Below, piece after piece: positions 53,716-64,000 of a stretch of DNA of 64,000 bases; within the stretch, counting starts at the first letter, position 1, and every line of letters begins with the position of its first letter. The DNA comes from Theocolax elegans (taxonomy: Eukaryota; Arthropoda; Insecta; Hymenoptera; Cerocephalidae), in NCBI GenBank assembly GCA_026168455.1, contig CM047427.1:16753201-16817200 (forward strand), written 5' to 3'. The position numbers and the translations under genes are program-made. The notes under the pieces were generated by a model, which worked only from the letters and a program-made list of their open reading frames with translations, did no database searches and had not been told where the DNA came from.

Positions 53716-56700
53716 TTTAAATAATCAAGTATATATTTTTCTTTATTTATTTGTATATAAGTAACTGTTCACATCCTCAATCTTGAAGATTATCAAAAGA
53801 AAAATAAAAAAAATTATTTTGGTCTTCTATTTCTTTTTCTTCGAGTGGATTTGATAGTAGATTATCCAGTCATCCAATTTTGCAGATAATTTTATTTTTT
53901 TTGGTTTTTTAAGCGATCTTGTAGAACAATTCACAGGATGTTGAATAAATTTAACACCTTTTCTTTTAATTAAAAATTGCGACGTTTCGTCTGATTATAT
54001 TTTCAGACCTCTTCTGGCACAATATTGAAAATAAGTTTAGCTCAACATCGAGCCATGTCAACCAAGGACTCAGTCCGCTTTGACATGGCTCGATGTTGAG
54101 CTAAACTTATTTTCAATATTGTGCCAGAAGAGGTCTGAAAGATAATCAGACGAAACGTCGCAATTTTTAATTAAAAGAAAAGGTTTTAATTATATTCTAC
54201 ATCCTGTGAATTGCCCTACAAGATCGCTTAAAAAACCAAAATAAAATAATGGAGGGTAACTATCCACAACAATTTTATTTTTTGTCAATTTGTTAAACAA
54301 TCGTTATAATCATCCATAATGAATTACTCTAGCAATACTGCTGCTCTAATAAAAATAAAAATACACTCTGTACGACCTCACGTCCCAGGTACCGATCAGG
54401 AGACTATTCCCCACCAACCCCTCAAGCAGAGGGAAGCCGTTGTAGTCGTTAGGCATTTATGGGAATTGAACCCAACTTAGCACGGGCTGTGCGCTACCAC
54501 ACCTGGATTTTGGCTAACAGTCTTCTAAAGAAGCCCTGCGTTGGTAGAGTGAGTTTTTCACCTCTAATTACTAAGGCTACGCCAGGCATCCGTAGCTGGA
54601 TGTTATCCTGGTCTTGTATGCAGAAGTCCAATTTAACCTACTAAAGTTGGCACAATTTACTTGAGCCTACAGACGTGAGCTCCAGTGTTGTGAAGCGGAC
54701 TTTCTTGCAGCCAAGGCGAACCTTGGAGGTTTCCCACTGCCCCTATCTACGATTTAGCGAAACCACTGCCAAGGGAACGGGCTTGGGGTTGCTCGGTATG
54801 TTAAGTTAGGCCTTGGCTACAAAGAGGGGGGTGGGATTGCTTGGTGGACCATAGATATAAGAGGAGACGATACTGTGGAATTAGTTTTAGGTACAGTTAT
54901 TTTGGTCCTAGAAGAGCACGGAAGGTAAGGAGTAGAGTGTTGTCTCCTGTATGAGCGCGAGTAACTCGAGCGCTCTTTGGTTCCATAAAATCTTCCAATC
55001 CTGTTTGGTGTATACAGGGTTGATGTCCAAGTAGGAAAGAAGGACTTTACACGGGAATTAATCTCCAAAGATAAGGTGGGATGGAGACAGTAGCGTAGGA
55101 CTCCGTTGTAGCCATGGGCAGCTGTCAAAAGTAAGTGGAGGGGGAAAGCTGACCCTGCATGTATAGCATCAGATATGAATTTCCTTGCTTCATCGAAAGA
55201 TCCTTGGTTGTCGGAGACATATGACAAGACAAATTGTAGAGTCTCAAGTTCTGAATAACCTAGAGCGATCATCGTGGTATTACGCTCTTGAAAGGGGAGA
55301 GGGAGGCACAAGCTGTGATGCCCTGTATCATGTTCTTGGGGCGGATTCGGGAATTCGGGATCCCGACCATTGCAGTTATTACCTGGGTTAGATAAGTCGG
55401 AGGTAAACTACAGTCGATTCGGGGGATTTATTTTACTAACCCGAGGAGGAGTATCACTCCAGCAATTGGCGTATCCAGTCAGCATCATAAAAGCCAACTA
55501 GCTGTGGCTGGCCAAAATAAGTGTTCATAGCTCTTGAAAAACTTGGCCCATATTTTCTTGTATAGTTTTATAGGTCGAAGTGTAGACTGGGATTTATCAC
55601 ATCGATATAGTGGCTATTTTACAACTACTCACTCAGATTTTCAACCAGAATGTCGAGGTTCTCACCGACCTACGACTAACAAAGGTGATCCAGTCGGATG
55701 TCATATGCCCAGGGAGTTGTTGCAGACAATTTTCGACTCGGAAGTCAACGTTATGGTGTGGTAAGTCAATGCAGGTGGGTCTGGTAGCTAGGTAGGGAGG
55801 GGGACAATCATACCCCCCATCTGTGGTGGAGTGCCACTTGAGTGCCTTTGGGATGGTGATAGGTGTTCTGTCGTTGGTACCCGCTCGTGAACGACCCCAA
55901 TAATTCGATACGTCGGTATGTAAAATGAAGAGACTTATGTGCGGTAATCCTCGTCTTGCCAGAGTTGATAGTGAGTTGGTGAGACTAGACAACTGCTGAA
56001 GTGGCATGCAGCTGGTAGCATTTTGGATAGGACGAAGGAACAGGTTAATGAGGGCTCGACCCCCAGTCGCCTTCCCATGGGTACTGAGGACCCGAAGAAA
56101 TTCCCCTCGAGATGTGCCAAACATTTGCTTCTTGGGATTAAAGATGAAACCCATACGATTCATCACCTTATACAGAGTGGCAGTCCAGAGTGACGAGGTG
56201 TTGCTTACCCACACGTCATCACCTTGATGTACGTGGTATAGGTTTTGTGGAGACAAACCGTAATGTAATAGCACTAGGTTACTCGCGATTTTGAAGTAAA
56301 TTAGGTTGCATATTAGTATTGATGAGGTCTGTGGAACGTGCCGACAACGTATTCGATAGGGGTTCAGTGTATAGTTTGGAGGCATATTCACTGGCTTTGA
56401 TAGTCTCCGACCATCCAGTTTGTTATTTTGCACTCTTTTCCATCTATGATTAGGTGTTCGCCGGAACTACTGCCAGAGGTCACTCACTCGCTCTTCCGCA
56501 ATAGAAAATTCTCAAAGCTTTCACTAGGCTATCTTCACTGGGATACGCTGTAGAGGATAGGATGTGGCTTCAGTGCGAAACAGGTCGTAGAAAGGGCATC
56601 TCGTGCTTTCGTATGCCTCCTTATTCTTCCCGCAGGGTAGATCCCTTGGGTAATGGACATCACTAACCCAGAATGTGACGAGTTTGTGTGGTTCGGTTTG

Positions 56701-57411
56701 CGCGTTCTTGATGCCAGTCAGTTACCATATTTGAGGCGCCTATTGCCTAATTTCCAATAAGCGTATTTTCACTACTAAATCATCTGAGACAATAATGCCG
56801 GTAGGTGTAGCTCCATAACGGCGCAGGCAAGTGGAGAAAGCTTTTAAATTGTTTTGTAATTGGTGCACCCCAGTCATTGTCAGTCGGCTCTCGGTAATAT
56901 AATGATAAAATGGGTCTTTATGAACTACATTAACATATGATGGCCAGACTACGAGAACAAGGGGTTGGAATGTGCCGTAAGACCCTATTAATTCGAGAAG
57001 ATACGAGGTTCTTGCCCAACTTGGGTGTTAGAGGAAAAGCTTGGTAATAAAAAACTTTCCAGCTGTCATGCAAAGCAGCATTTAAATAGGCACAGACGTT
57101 CGTTGACATATCGTCGGGTGGGAGGAAAAGGGTGCTACTTCGAAATAGCGGTGAAAAAGGTTCTAATTCGGATGAGCGGTGAAAAAGGTTCTAATTCGGA
57201 TGAGCGATGAAAAAGGTTCTAATTCGAATGAGCGGTGAAAAAGGTTCTAATTCGGATGAGCGGTGAAAAAGGTTCTAATTCGGATGAGTGGTGGAAAAGG
57301 TACTACTTCAAAAGAGCGATAAAAAGGTCTGAAGTTGGATGAGCGATAATTAAGGAAAATAAAATTAAAAAATTATAATTAATCCACTTAGCTTTTTTTG
57401 TTTGTTTGCAG
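53716..57411. repeat. tandem unit B: second copy of the 3.7-kb block
   Basis: Nearly identical to unit A over its whole length, with small indels concentrated at about 55270-56760. It contains the fold-back repeat (53891-54246), viral 3' noncoding region, RdRp pseudogene and the left part of a MITE that here continues intact to 57837. Confidence 0.9.
54817..57118 (-). pseudogene. endogenous totivirus-like RdRp, copy B
   Basis: Homologous to copy A from the same start to the same stop. The QGDDVWVS catalytic segment and the GEFLRVL motif are intact at 55633-56433, but the N-terminal third (about 56430-56960) and the region at 55265-55680 carry many extra single-base insertions and deletions, so only short frames remain. 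The much higher indel density than in copy A, in otherwise identical sequence, could be real decay or assembly error. Confidence 0.75.
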
Positions 57412-57837
57412 GAATAAATATATCAATAAGCTTTTTTGATTTTTAACAGGTTCACACGTTTGACTTGTAGAATCTATAATTAAATTTGATATTTGGCTTC
57501 ACGATAAGTTTTACAAAAAAATAGATTTATTTATGACAATAATTTATTAAATAAAAATAAATGCTAATTCAATAAACTATTATAAAAACAATAATATTCA
57601 CTAGGAATTAGTTTTTTTTTGTATCAAATTATTGATATCTCTTATTTTTCTTGATCCAAGGGCAAGATTTTATTGTAACAGCATTCCAATTTTTGCTGTT
57701 TCAAAGCACCACTCAATATTTTACCTGCATCTTCATAATTGTATTTATAAGAAATTCAAGATTTGGTAACAATTATTTCACATAATTGAGAAATTTTTAT
57801 TTTTTTCCAAAATATTTTTTTTCCTCCCACCCGACGA
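57121..57837. mobile_element. TA-flanked MITE, complete copy (717 bp)
   Basis: Terminal inverted repeats TCGTCGGGTGGGAGGAAAA and TTTTCCTCCCACCCGACGA lie between TA dinucleotides at 57119-57120 and 57838-57839. Near the left end are seven 28-bp repeats. The rest is AT-rich and non-coding. TA duplication and short terminal repeats fit a Tc1/mariner-type MITE, although other TA-targeting families are possible. Confidence 0.8.
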
Positions 57838-58838
57838 TATGTTTCCGATCAGTGGGGCTAGAGTATGGGAAGGCCTTGGCCAGCTCCCGCAGGTGTTCTC
57901 GACTCATTATGGGTCTAGTATGCAGGACGCACCCATTGAGTATGGATGTCAAAGTTACGAGCCTCTATTTGAGGTAATATTTTATTATTCTTAGTAGTTA
58001 GCCATATCCGCAGTGTAGCGGGATCGCTATCATACCATAGCTTGAGGACTGGGGACTGTGCGATAATACAATCCAATGCTTGATTTGGCTGACTAGTTAA
58101 AATGAACCCTGTGCTAGTAGTTCTTTGGTCTCCATCAGGTGCGTCTTGAAAATTATTTACATATTTTTAAGTGTCTACAAGAGCCATAAACTGGGCTTTG
58201 TCCCCTGTTCCTGCATACCAATGTCTGCCATCTTTCGTGTTTCTCGCGACTTGGCTTAACACTTGCAATTTGTTAGCATCGGTGGATCTGAATATGACTA
58301 AAAACATGTGATGGTCAGACCAACACGATCCCCAATGGGGAGGTTGACCCATTCTTCAGCGTATGTGGTCGTGGGGGAGAGACCCTTGCGACTATTTAAG
58401 TGATATAATAAATCTAAATAATTTAGTCCTAATCGCATATCATTAGTTACACTACGCCTAATATCGGACAGGAAGGTGTTACAAAGTGTTACAAATGCAA
58501 GGTATACCCTCTACCAGTTTCAGGACCTAGAGCACAAGCATGTAACCGCATAATGGTAGCTAAGTTAGTATCAGCTTGTGTAATCCTAGGTGCGTAGAGG
58601 CAAGCATTTTCCCAGGAATAGGAGTTGATGGTGCACGGTTCAAAGACACCATGAATAGGGTCCCAATCTGGAGGGTGTGGATGGAGGGCGATTTCAACAG
58701 GGATATAACCGGACTGGTCCTACTGTAGCTGTTGGTAAGTGAAGAGCGGCTCCCCGTAGGCCTTATCCCAGTAGTGCCTTGCGCTATTGCATTCATAGCC
58801 AACCCACCATAGATGACAATCTATGAACTGTCTCTTCA
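57838..58838 (-). pseudogene. viral coat-like region fragment, copy C
   Basis: Homologous to 60136-61163 of copy D, with a 27-bp or slightly larger deletion near 57920 and other indels. Short open pieces occur at 58167-58352 and 58560-58802. It ends at TCTTCA (58833-58838), where it is fused to an RdRp fragment. The coat assignment is positional, as in copy D. Confidence 0.6.
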
Positions 58839-59408
58839 CTGGGATAAGCTGTAAGAGGATAGATGTGGCTTCAGTGCGAAACAGGTCGTAGAAATGGGCA
58901 TCTCGTGCTTCGTATGCCTCCTTATCTTCCCGCCAGGGTAGATCCTTGGTAATGACATCACTAACCCGAATGTGACGAGTTTGTGTGGTGCGGTTTGCGC
59001 GTTCTTGATGCCAGTCAGTTACCATATTTGAGCGGCCTATTGCTAATTTCCAATAAGCGTATTTCACTACTAAATCATCTGAGACAATAATGCCGGTAGG
59101 TGTAGCTCCATAACGGCGCAGGCAAGTGGAGAAAGCTTTTAAATTGTTTTGTAATTGGTGCACCCCAGTCATTGTCAGTCGGCTCTCGGTAATATAATGA
59201 TAAAATGGGTCTTTATGAACTACATTAACCCCTATGATGGCCAAGACTACGAGAACAAGGGGTTGGAATGTACCGTAAGACCCTATTAATTCGAGAAGAT
59301 ACGAGGTTCTTGCCCAACTTGGGTGTTAGAGGAAAAGCTTGGTAATAAAAAACTTTCCAGCTGTCATGCAAAGCAGCATTTAAATAGGCACAGACGTTCG
59401 TTGACATA
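58833..59408 (-). pseudogene. RdRp N-terminal fragment, copy C
   Basis: Matches 52846-53419 of copy A almost exactly, up to the same MITE insertion point. One small indel near 59228 splits the frame into 59407-59225 and 59244-58845. The catalytic motifs are absent because the fragment joins coat-like sequence at the shared 6-bp TCTTCA. Confidence 0.8.
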
Positions 59409-60135
59409 TCGTCGGGTGGGAGGAAAAGGGTGCTACTTCGAAATAGCGGTGAAAAAGGTTCTAATTCGGATGAGCGGTGAAAAAGGTTCTAATTCGGATG
59501 AGCGGTGAAAAAGGTTCTAATTCGAATGAGCGGTGAAAAAGGTTCTAATTCGGATGAGCGGTGAAAAAGGTTCTAATTCGGATGAGTGGTGGAAAAGGTA
59601 CTACTTCAAAAGAGCGATAAAAAGGTCTGAAGTTGGATGAGCGATAATTAAGGAAAATAAAATTAAAAAATTATAATTAATCCACTTAGCTTTTTTTGTT
59701 TGTTTGCAGGAATAAATATATCAATAAGCTTTTTTGATTTTTAACAGGTTCACACGTTTGACTTGTATAATCTATAATTAAATTTGATATTTGGCTTCAC
59801 GATAAGTTTTACAAAAAAATAGATTTATTTATGACAATAATTTATTAAATAAAAATAAATGCTAATTCAATAAACTATTATAAAAACAATAATATTCACT
59901 AGGAATTAGTTTTTTTTTGTATCAAATTATTGATATCTCTTATTTTTCTTGATCCAAGGGCAAGATTTTATTGTAACAGCATTCCAATTTTTGCTGTTTC
60001 AAAGCACCACTCAATATTTTACCTGCATCTTCATAATTGTATTTATAAGAAATTCAAGATTTGGTAACAATTATTTCACATAATTGAGAAATTTTTATTT
60101 TTTTCCAAAATATTTTTTTTCCTCCCACCCGACGA
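59409..60135. mobile_element. TA-flanked MITE, complete copy (727 bp)
   Basis: The same element as 57121-57837, with TA at 59407-59408 and 60136-60137, the same terminal inverted repeats and about seven 28-bp units at 59447-59640. It separates RdRp-coding sequence on the left from coat-like coding sequence on the right. When the insert and one TA are disregarded, the two viral frames are in phase. Confidence 0.85.
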
Positions 60136-62431
60136 TATGTTTCCGATCAGTGGGGCTAGAGTATGGGAAGGCCTTGGCCAGCTCCCGCAGGTGTTCTCGA
60201 CTCATTATGGGTCTAGTAGCGACGCACCCATTGAGATGAACAGGTACGCCGCCTACCCATTGAGTATGGATGTCAAAGTTACGAGCCTCTATTTGAGGTA
60301 ATATTTTATTATTCTTAGTAGTTAGCCATATCCGCAGTGTAGCGGGATCGCTATCATACCATAGCTTGAGGACTGGGGACTGTGCGATAATACAATCCAA
60401 TGCTTGATTTGGCTGACTAGTTAAAATGAACCCTGTGCTAGTAGTTCTTTGGTCTCCATCAGGTGCGTCTTGAAAATTATTTACATATTTTTAAGTGTCT
60501 ACAAGAGCCATAAACTGGGCTTTGTCCCCTGTTCCTGCATACCAATGTCTGCCATCTTTCGTGTTTCTCGCGACTTGGCTTAACACTTGCAATTTGTTAG
60601 CATCGGTGGATCTGAATATGACTAAGAAACATGTGATGGTCAGACCAACACGATCCCCAATGGGGAGGTTGACCCATTCTTCAGCGTATGTGGTCGTGGG
60701 GGAGAGACCCTTGCGACTATTTAAGTGATATAATAAATCTAAATAATTTAGTCCTAATCGCATATCATTAGTTACACTACGCCTAATATCGGACAGGAAG
60801 GTGTTACAAAGTGTTACAAATGCAAGGTATACCCTCTACCAGTTTCAGGACCTAGAGCACAAGCATGTAACCGCATAATGGTAGCTAAGTTAGTATCAGC
60901 TTGTGTAATCCTAGGTGCGTAGAGGCAAGCATTTTCCCAGGAATAGGAGTTGATGGTGCACGGTTCAAAGACACCATGAATAGGGTCCCAATCTGGAGGG
61001 TGTGGATGGAGGGCGATTTCAACAGGGATATAACCGGACTGGTCCTACTGTAGCTGTTGGTAAGTGAAGAGCGGCTCCCCGTAGGCCTTATCCCAGTAGT
61101 GCCTTGCGCTATTGCATTCATAGCCAACCCACCATAGATGACAATCTATGAACTGTCTCTTCATATGAACTGTCGCCCGAGGTGGCATACCACCCTCTGA
61201 TTGCCAGCGGACCCTGCAAAATCACTTCTTTCTTAAAGTCCACCTTAGCCAGGTGGTCTATCAGGCCCCACTTCGCTGGTAGATAATCAAGCCAGGACGT
61301 AATACTCATTGGATTCCCCAAACGAGGGGGGTGATCAGGGGAGTTGAGGGTGAAGGGCCCCTCTTGGAAACCCCATGAAATTACGGGTAAATTCCAACTC
61401 CGGTAGGCCATACAAGATAGGGGGAACACCCCACCTATATGCCGATCTAGGACGGTCAAAGCTTGTAGGTATATAATTGCGGTATCCTTCGGGGTACCAG
61501 TGGCATTTTAGAATAATGACCAGGTATCAGCTACCATTTCAAACAGTGGTGGCCTATTGACATCTTGGGTAGCCAGCATCTGTATAACATCGCCATAAGC
61601 ACTAAATGCTTGTAGAACCGTAGTGAAACAGATGGTACTGAAACCAGCTAGCACGGCGCAGTGTAGTAACTTTTCGACTATACTCGTGTGCCCGAAAGAG
61701 ACATAGCCATTTAAGAACTTAGGGTCCTCAGTCCTTAAAATCTTTGCCATACGATAAAGGAAATTATACTTCTTAGGGGCTGGAAAGTGCTGTTTACCGT
61801 AGCTCTCAAGGGTAGGCGTAACAACACAATACCACTCCATGGCGGCTGCTGGTTCTGGTATGTCATCAGGGCCTCTTATGTTTAGGAGTTGCCCGTGCAT
61901 ATCTTGATCAAGCCGGGGTACTTGGGGATCGGCATTATTACCCAGTATTGCAGATTCCAATTCACAGTTAACTAAGAACGCCGCTTCATATACACCAGCC
62001 ATGAAGAAATCCCTTTCTGCACGGTTGTTAGCCATCCTTTGGAGGAATGCCCAAAGGCGGGTTGGTTGTATTAGGGCAGCAGGAGGAGCAGGTGATATAG
62101 GCCCACCCTTCCTTAGAATAACAAAGAGGATAGTTGGCCAGTGGATAGCCATGTTGGCTAAAGAAGGTACTCCTGCCGGTGCGACACGCCTTCCGGGAGA
62201 AGCCAGCCAATATACAATGTCCAAATCAGCCATGCTGAAGTCGTAGTTATTCATCAACATGAAAGCGCCAGATACGATGGCTTGGTCGACTACCACGTCG
62301 AAACCAGGCTGATCTATGTTGATGTGGGCCACTGGGATGTCAACAGCAATATTTCTTACGTCGGATAGCCGCTGGATCAAGGGCCCCCCTTTCTTGCGGA
62401 GTAAGTCTGGTGTTGAGCCCTGTTCCGCCAA
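60136..62431 (-). pseudogene. endogenous totivirus-like coat (capsid)-like region, copy D
   Basis: The longest viral segment upstream of the RdRp. A 307-codon open frame (62431-61508) contains NIRGPDDIPEPAAAMEWYCV and KILRTEDPKFLNGYVSFGHT. An in-frame TAA at 61508-61510 is followed by 113 more codons in the same frame (to 61118). After frame changes, further pieces lie at about 61127-60885, 60763-60491 and 60490-60095. The GC content and codon style match the RdRp. In totiviruses the ORF 5' of the polymerase encodes the coat protein. That position, and not a recognised motif, supports the call. The 5' end is cut off by a Bel/Pao fragment at about 62432. Confidence 0.6.
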
Positions 62432-63178
62432 TCAATCCGAATGGTCTTGTTTACCAGATGTCAGCAGATTTTCTTTGCGATTACGGCTGCTACATGTCAC
62501 AGCTACAGTTCTATAATTTATTGACATATGTAGGAACCGTCTGCCTCCGGGTGAAAATGTACCTGCCGAGCTAATCGCTCGGGCAGAGTCAATATGGATA
62601 TCAAAATCACAAACAGACAGCTTCGATGCGGATATTAAGCGGTTAGAGATCGTCCTCTAGCGGAAAGTTCAAAATCCGGAAATTATGCCCTTGGTTGGAT
62701 GAAAACCGACTTTTGCGGGCGGAAGGCCGTATAAGGAACGCACGCGAAATTTCCATCGCAACTAAAGAGCCCATCATTCTGAGTAGGGAACATCCTTATG
62801 TACGCCTTATGTTCAAAGAATATCATGAGAAATTTCACCACGGGTTTCACGGAACCGTTCTTAACGAAATCCGGCAAAAATATTGGGTTACAAAACTACG
62901 CACAACCTTGAAGTCAATCTGCAGCAAATGTCAGTTTTGTAAATTAAAGTGGGCTCGGCCTCGTCCGCCCAGGTTGGGCGACCTCCCCGTAGCCAGGCTC
63001 GCCCATCACCATCGTCCATTCTCATACTGTGGAGTGGACTACTTTGGTCCCATGGTGGTTTCGATTGGGAGACGACACGAAAAGAGATGGGCTATGTTGT
63101 TTACGTGTCTGACCACCCGCGCCATCCACATAGAGGTAGCTGCGACCTTGAGCACCGAATCTATATACATTTCTAACT
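62432..63178 (+). pseudogene. Bel/Pao retrotransposon integrase-region fragment
   Basis: Three frames in succession: FSLRLRLLHVTATVL near 62460-62516, RLPPGENVPAELIARAESIW near 62538-62665, and an open frame 62695-63178. The last contains REHPYVRLMFKEYHEKFHHG and KSICSKCQFCKLKWARPRPP, the H-H-C-C zinc-binding domain, then FSYCGVDYFGPMVVSIGRRH and LTTRAIHIEV, the start of the integrase core with its first catalytic Asp. The order is that of Bel/Pao Pol. It is cut at both ends: by viral coat-like sequence on the left and, just before a stop, by a second viral copy on the right. It lies on the opposite strand to the virus. Confidence 0.8.
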
Positions 63179-64000
63179 AGGGAGGTTGACCCATTCTTCA
63201 GCGTATGTGGTCGTGGGGGAGAGACCCTTGCGACTATTTAAGTGATATAATAAATCTAAATAATTTAGTCCTAATCGCATATCATTAGTTACACTACGCC
63301 TAATATCGGACAGGAAGGTGTTACAAAGTGTTACAAATGCAAGGTATACCCTCTACCAGTTTCAGGACCTAGAGCACAAGCATGTAACCGCATAATGGTA
63401 GCTAAGTTAGTATCAGCTTGTGTAATCCTAGGTGCGTAAGGCAAGCATTTTCCCAGGAATAGGAGTTGATGGTGCACGGTTCAAAGACACCATGAATAGG
63501 GTCCCAATCTGGAGGGTGTGGATGGAGGGCGATTTCAACAGGGATATAACCGGACTGGTCCTACTGTAGCTGTTGGTAAGTGAAGAGCGGCTCCCCGTAG
63601 GCCTTATCCCAGTAGTGCCTTGCGCTATTGCATTCATAGCCAACCCACCATAGATGACAATCTATGAACTGTCTCTTCATATGAACTGTCGCCCGAGGTG
63701 GCATACCACCCTCTGATTGCCAGCGGACCCTGCAAAATCACTTCTTTCTTAAAGTCCACCTTAGCCAGGTGGTCTATCAGGCCCCACTTCGCTGGTAGAT
63801 AATCAAGCCAGGACGTAATACTCATTGGATTCCCCAAACGAGGGGGGTGATCAGGGGAGTTGAGGGTGAAGGGCCCCTCTTGGAAACCCCATGAAATTAC
63901 GGGTAAATTCCAACTCCGGTAGGCCATACAAGATAGGGGGAACACCCCACCTATATGCCGATCTAGGACGGTCAAAGCTTGTAGGTATATAATTGCGGTA
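63179..64000 (-). pseudogene. viral coat-like region fragment, copy E (runs off the window)
   Basis: Starts at GGGAGGTTGACCCATTCTTC, the equivalent of position 60661 in copy D, and follows it nearly base for base to the end of the window (equivalent of about 61485). Open pieces lie at 63428-63643 and 63634-63975. Because it begins in mid-gene directly after Bel/Pao sequence, it indicates a further tandem duplication that includes that fragment. Confidence 0.75.

Noticed and set aside
50640..64000. A replicating virus or virus contig
   Set aside because: The sequence is interrupted by MITEs and Bel/Pao, is full of frame breaks and is embedded in host repeats, so it is an integrated fossil.

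Overview
This is AT-rich, repeat-dominated nuclear DNA from an insect, most likely a hymenopteran such as an ant. That host call is inference. It rests on intron-containing gene relics with GT/AG sites, a CACTA-type transposase, an LOA/I-type LINE, a Bel/Pao fragment, many fold-back elements, a tRNA-derived SINE and an integrated totivirus-like sequence. I see no intact, clearly host-essential gene. Most coding signal belongs to mobile elements, captured virus or decaying gene copies.

Layout. 1-5.1 kb: a CACTA-like DNA transposon with two divergently transcribed genes, a BEN-domain gene (-) and a Tnp2-type transposase (+), enclosed by inverted subterminal repeats. 5.1-10.9 kb: a full-length LINE with both ORFs open and a 14-bp target duplication, inserted in the transposon's right end. 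11-25 kb: an RPA1-like gene relic, a small five-exon gene with a duplicated exon, fold-back elements (one with a tRNA-like sequence in each arm), short satellite-like arrays and several unplaced exon-like fragments. 25-34 kb: a Tim17/22/23-like exon, a 2.3-kb palindrome with a SINE at its centre, a Helitron relic and a 108-bp minisatellite. 34-38.5 kb: a 0.95-kb palindrome and a decayed LARP1 (DM15) copy whose splice donor carries a palindromic LTR insertion. 38.5-49.8 kb: MITEs, a KMT5/SUV4-20-like SET-domain fragment with a duplicated 5' part, a 1.7-kb fold-back element, a 5'-truncated LINE and a Crypton-like tyrosine recombinase/SANT pseudogene.

50-64 kb: the most unusual block, an endogenous totivirus-like (Ghabrivirales-type) sequence on the minus strand. 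RdRp-like and upstream coat-like regions have been multiplied by at least three tandem duplications with short junction homologies. The same TA-flanked MITE carrying a 28-bp repeat array interrupts the viral reading frame in every junction-bearing copy, so it inserted before the duplications. A Bel/Pao integrase-region fragment is joined to the coat-like part and is caught up in the last duplication.

Limits: domain assignments come from reading motifs by eye. Exon limits are splice-site guesses. Copy-to-copy indels in the viral array could partly be assembly error. No searches were run.
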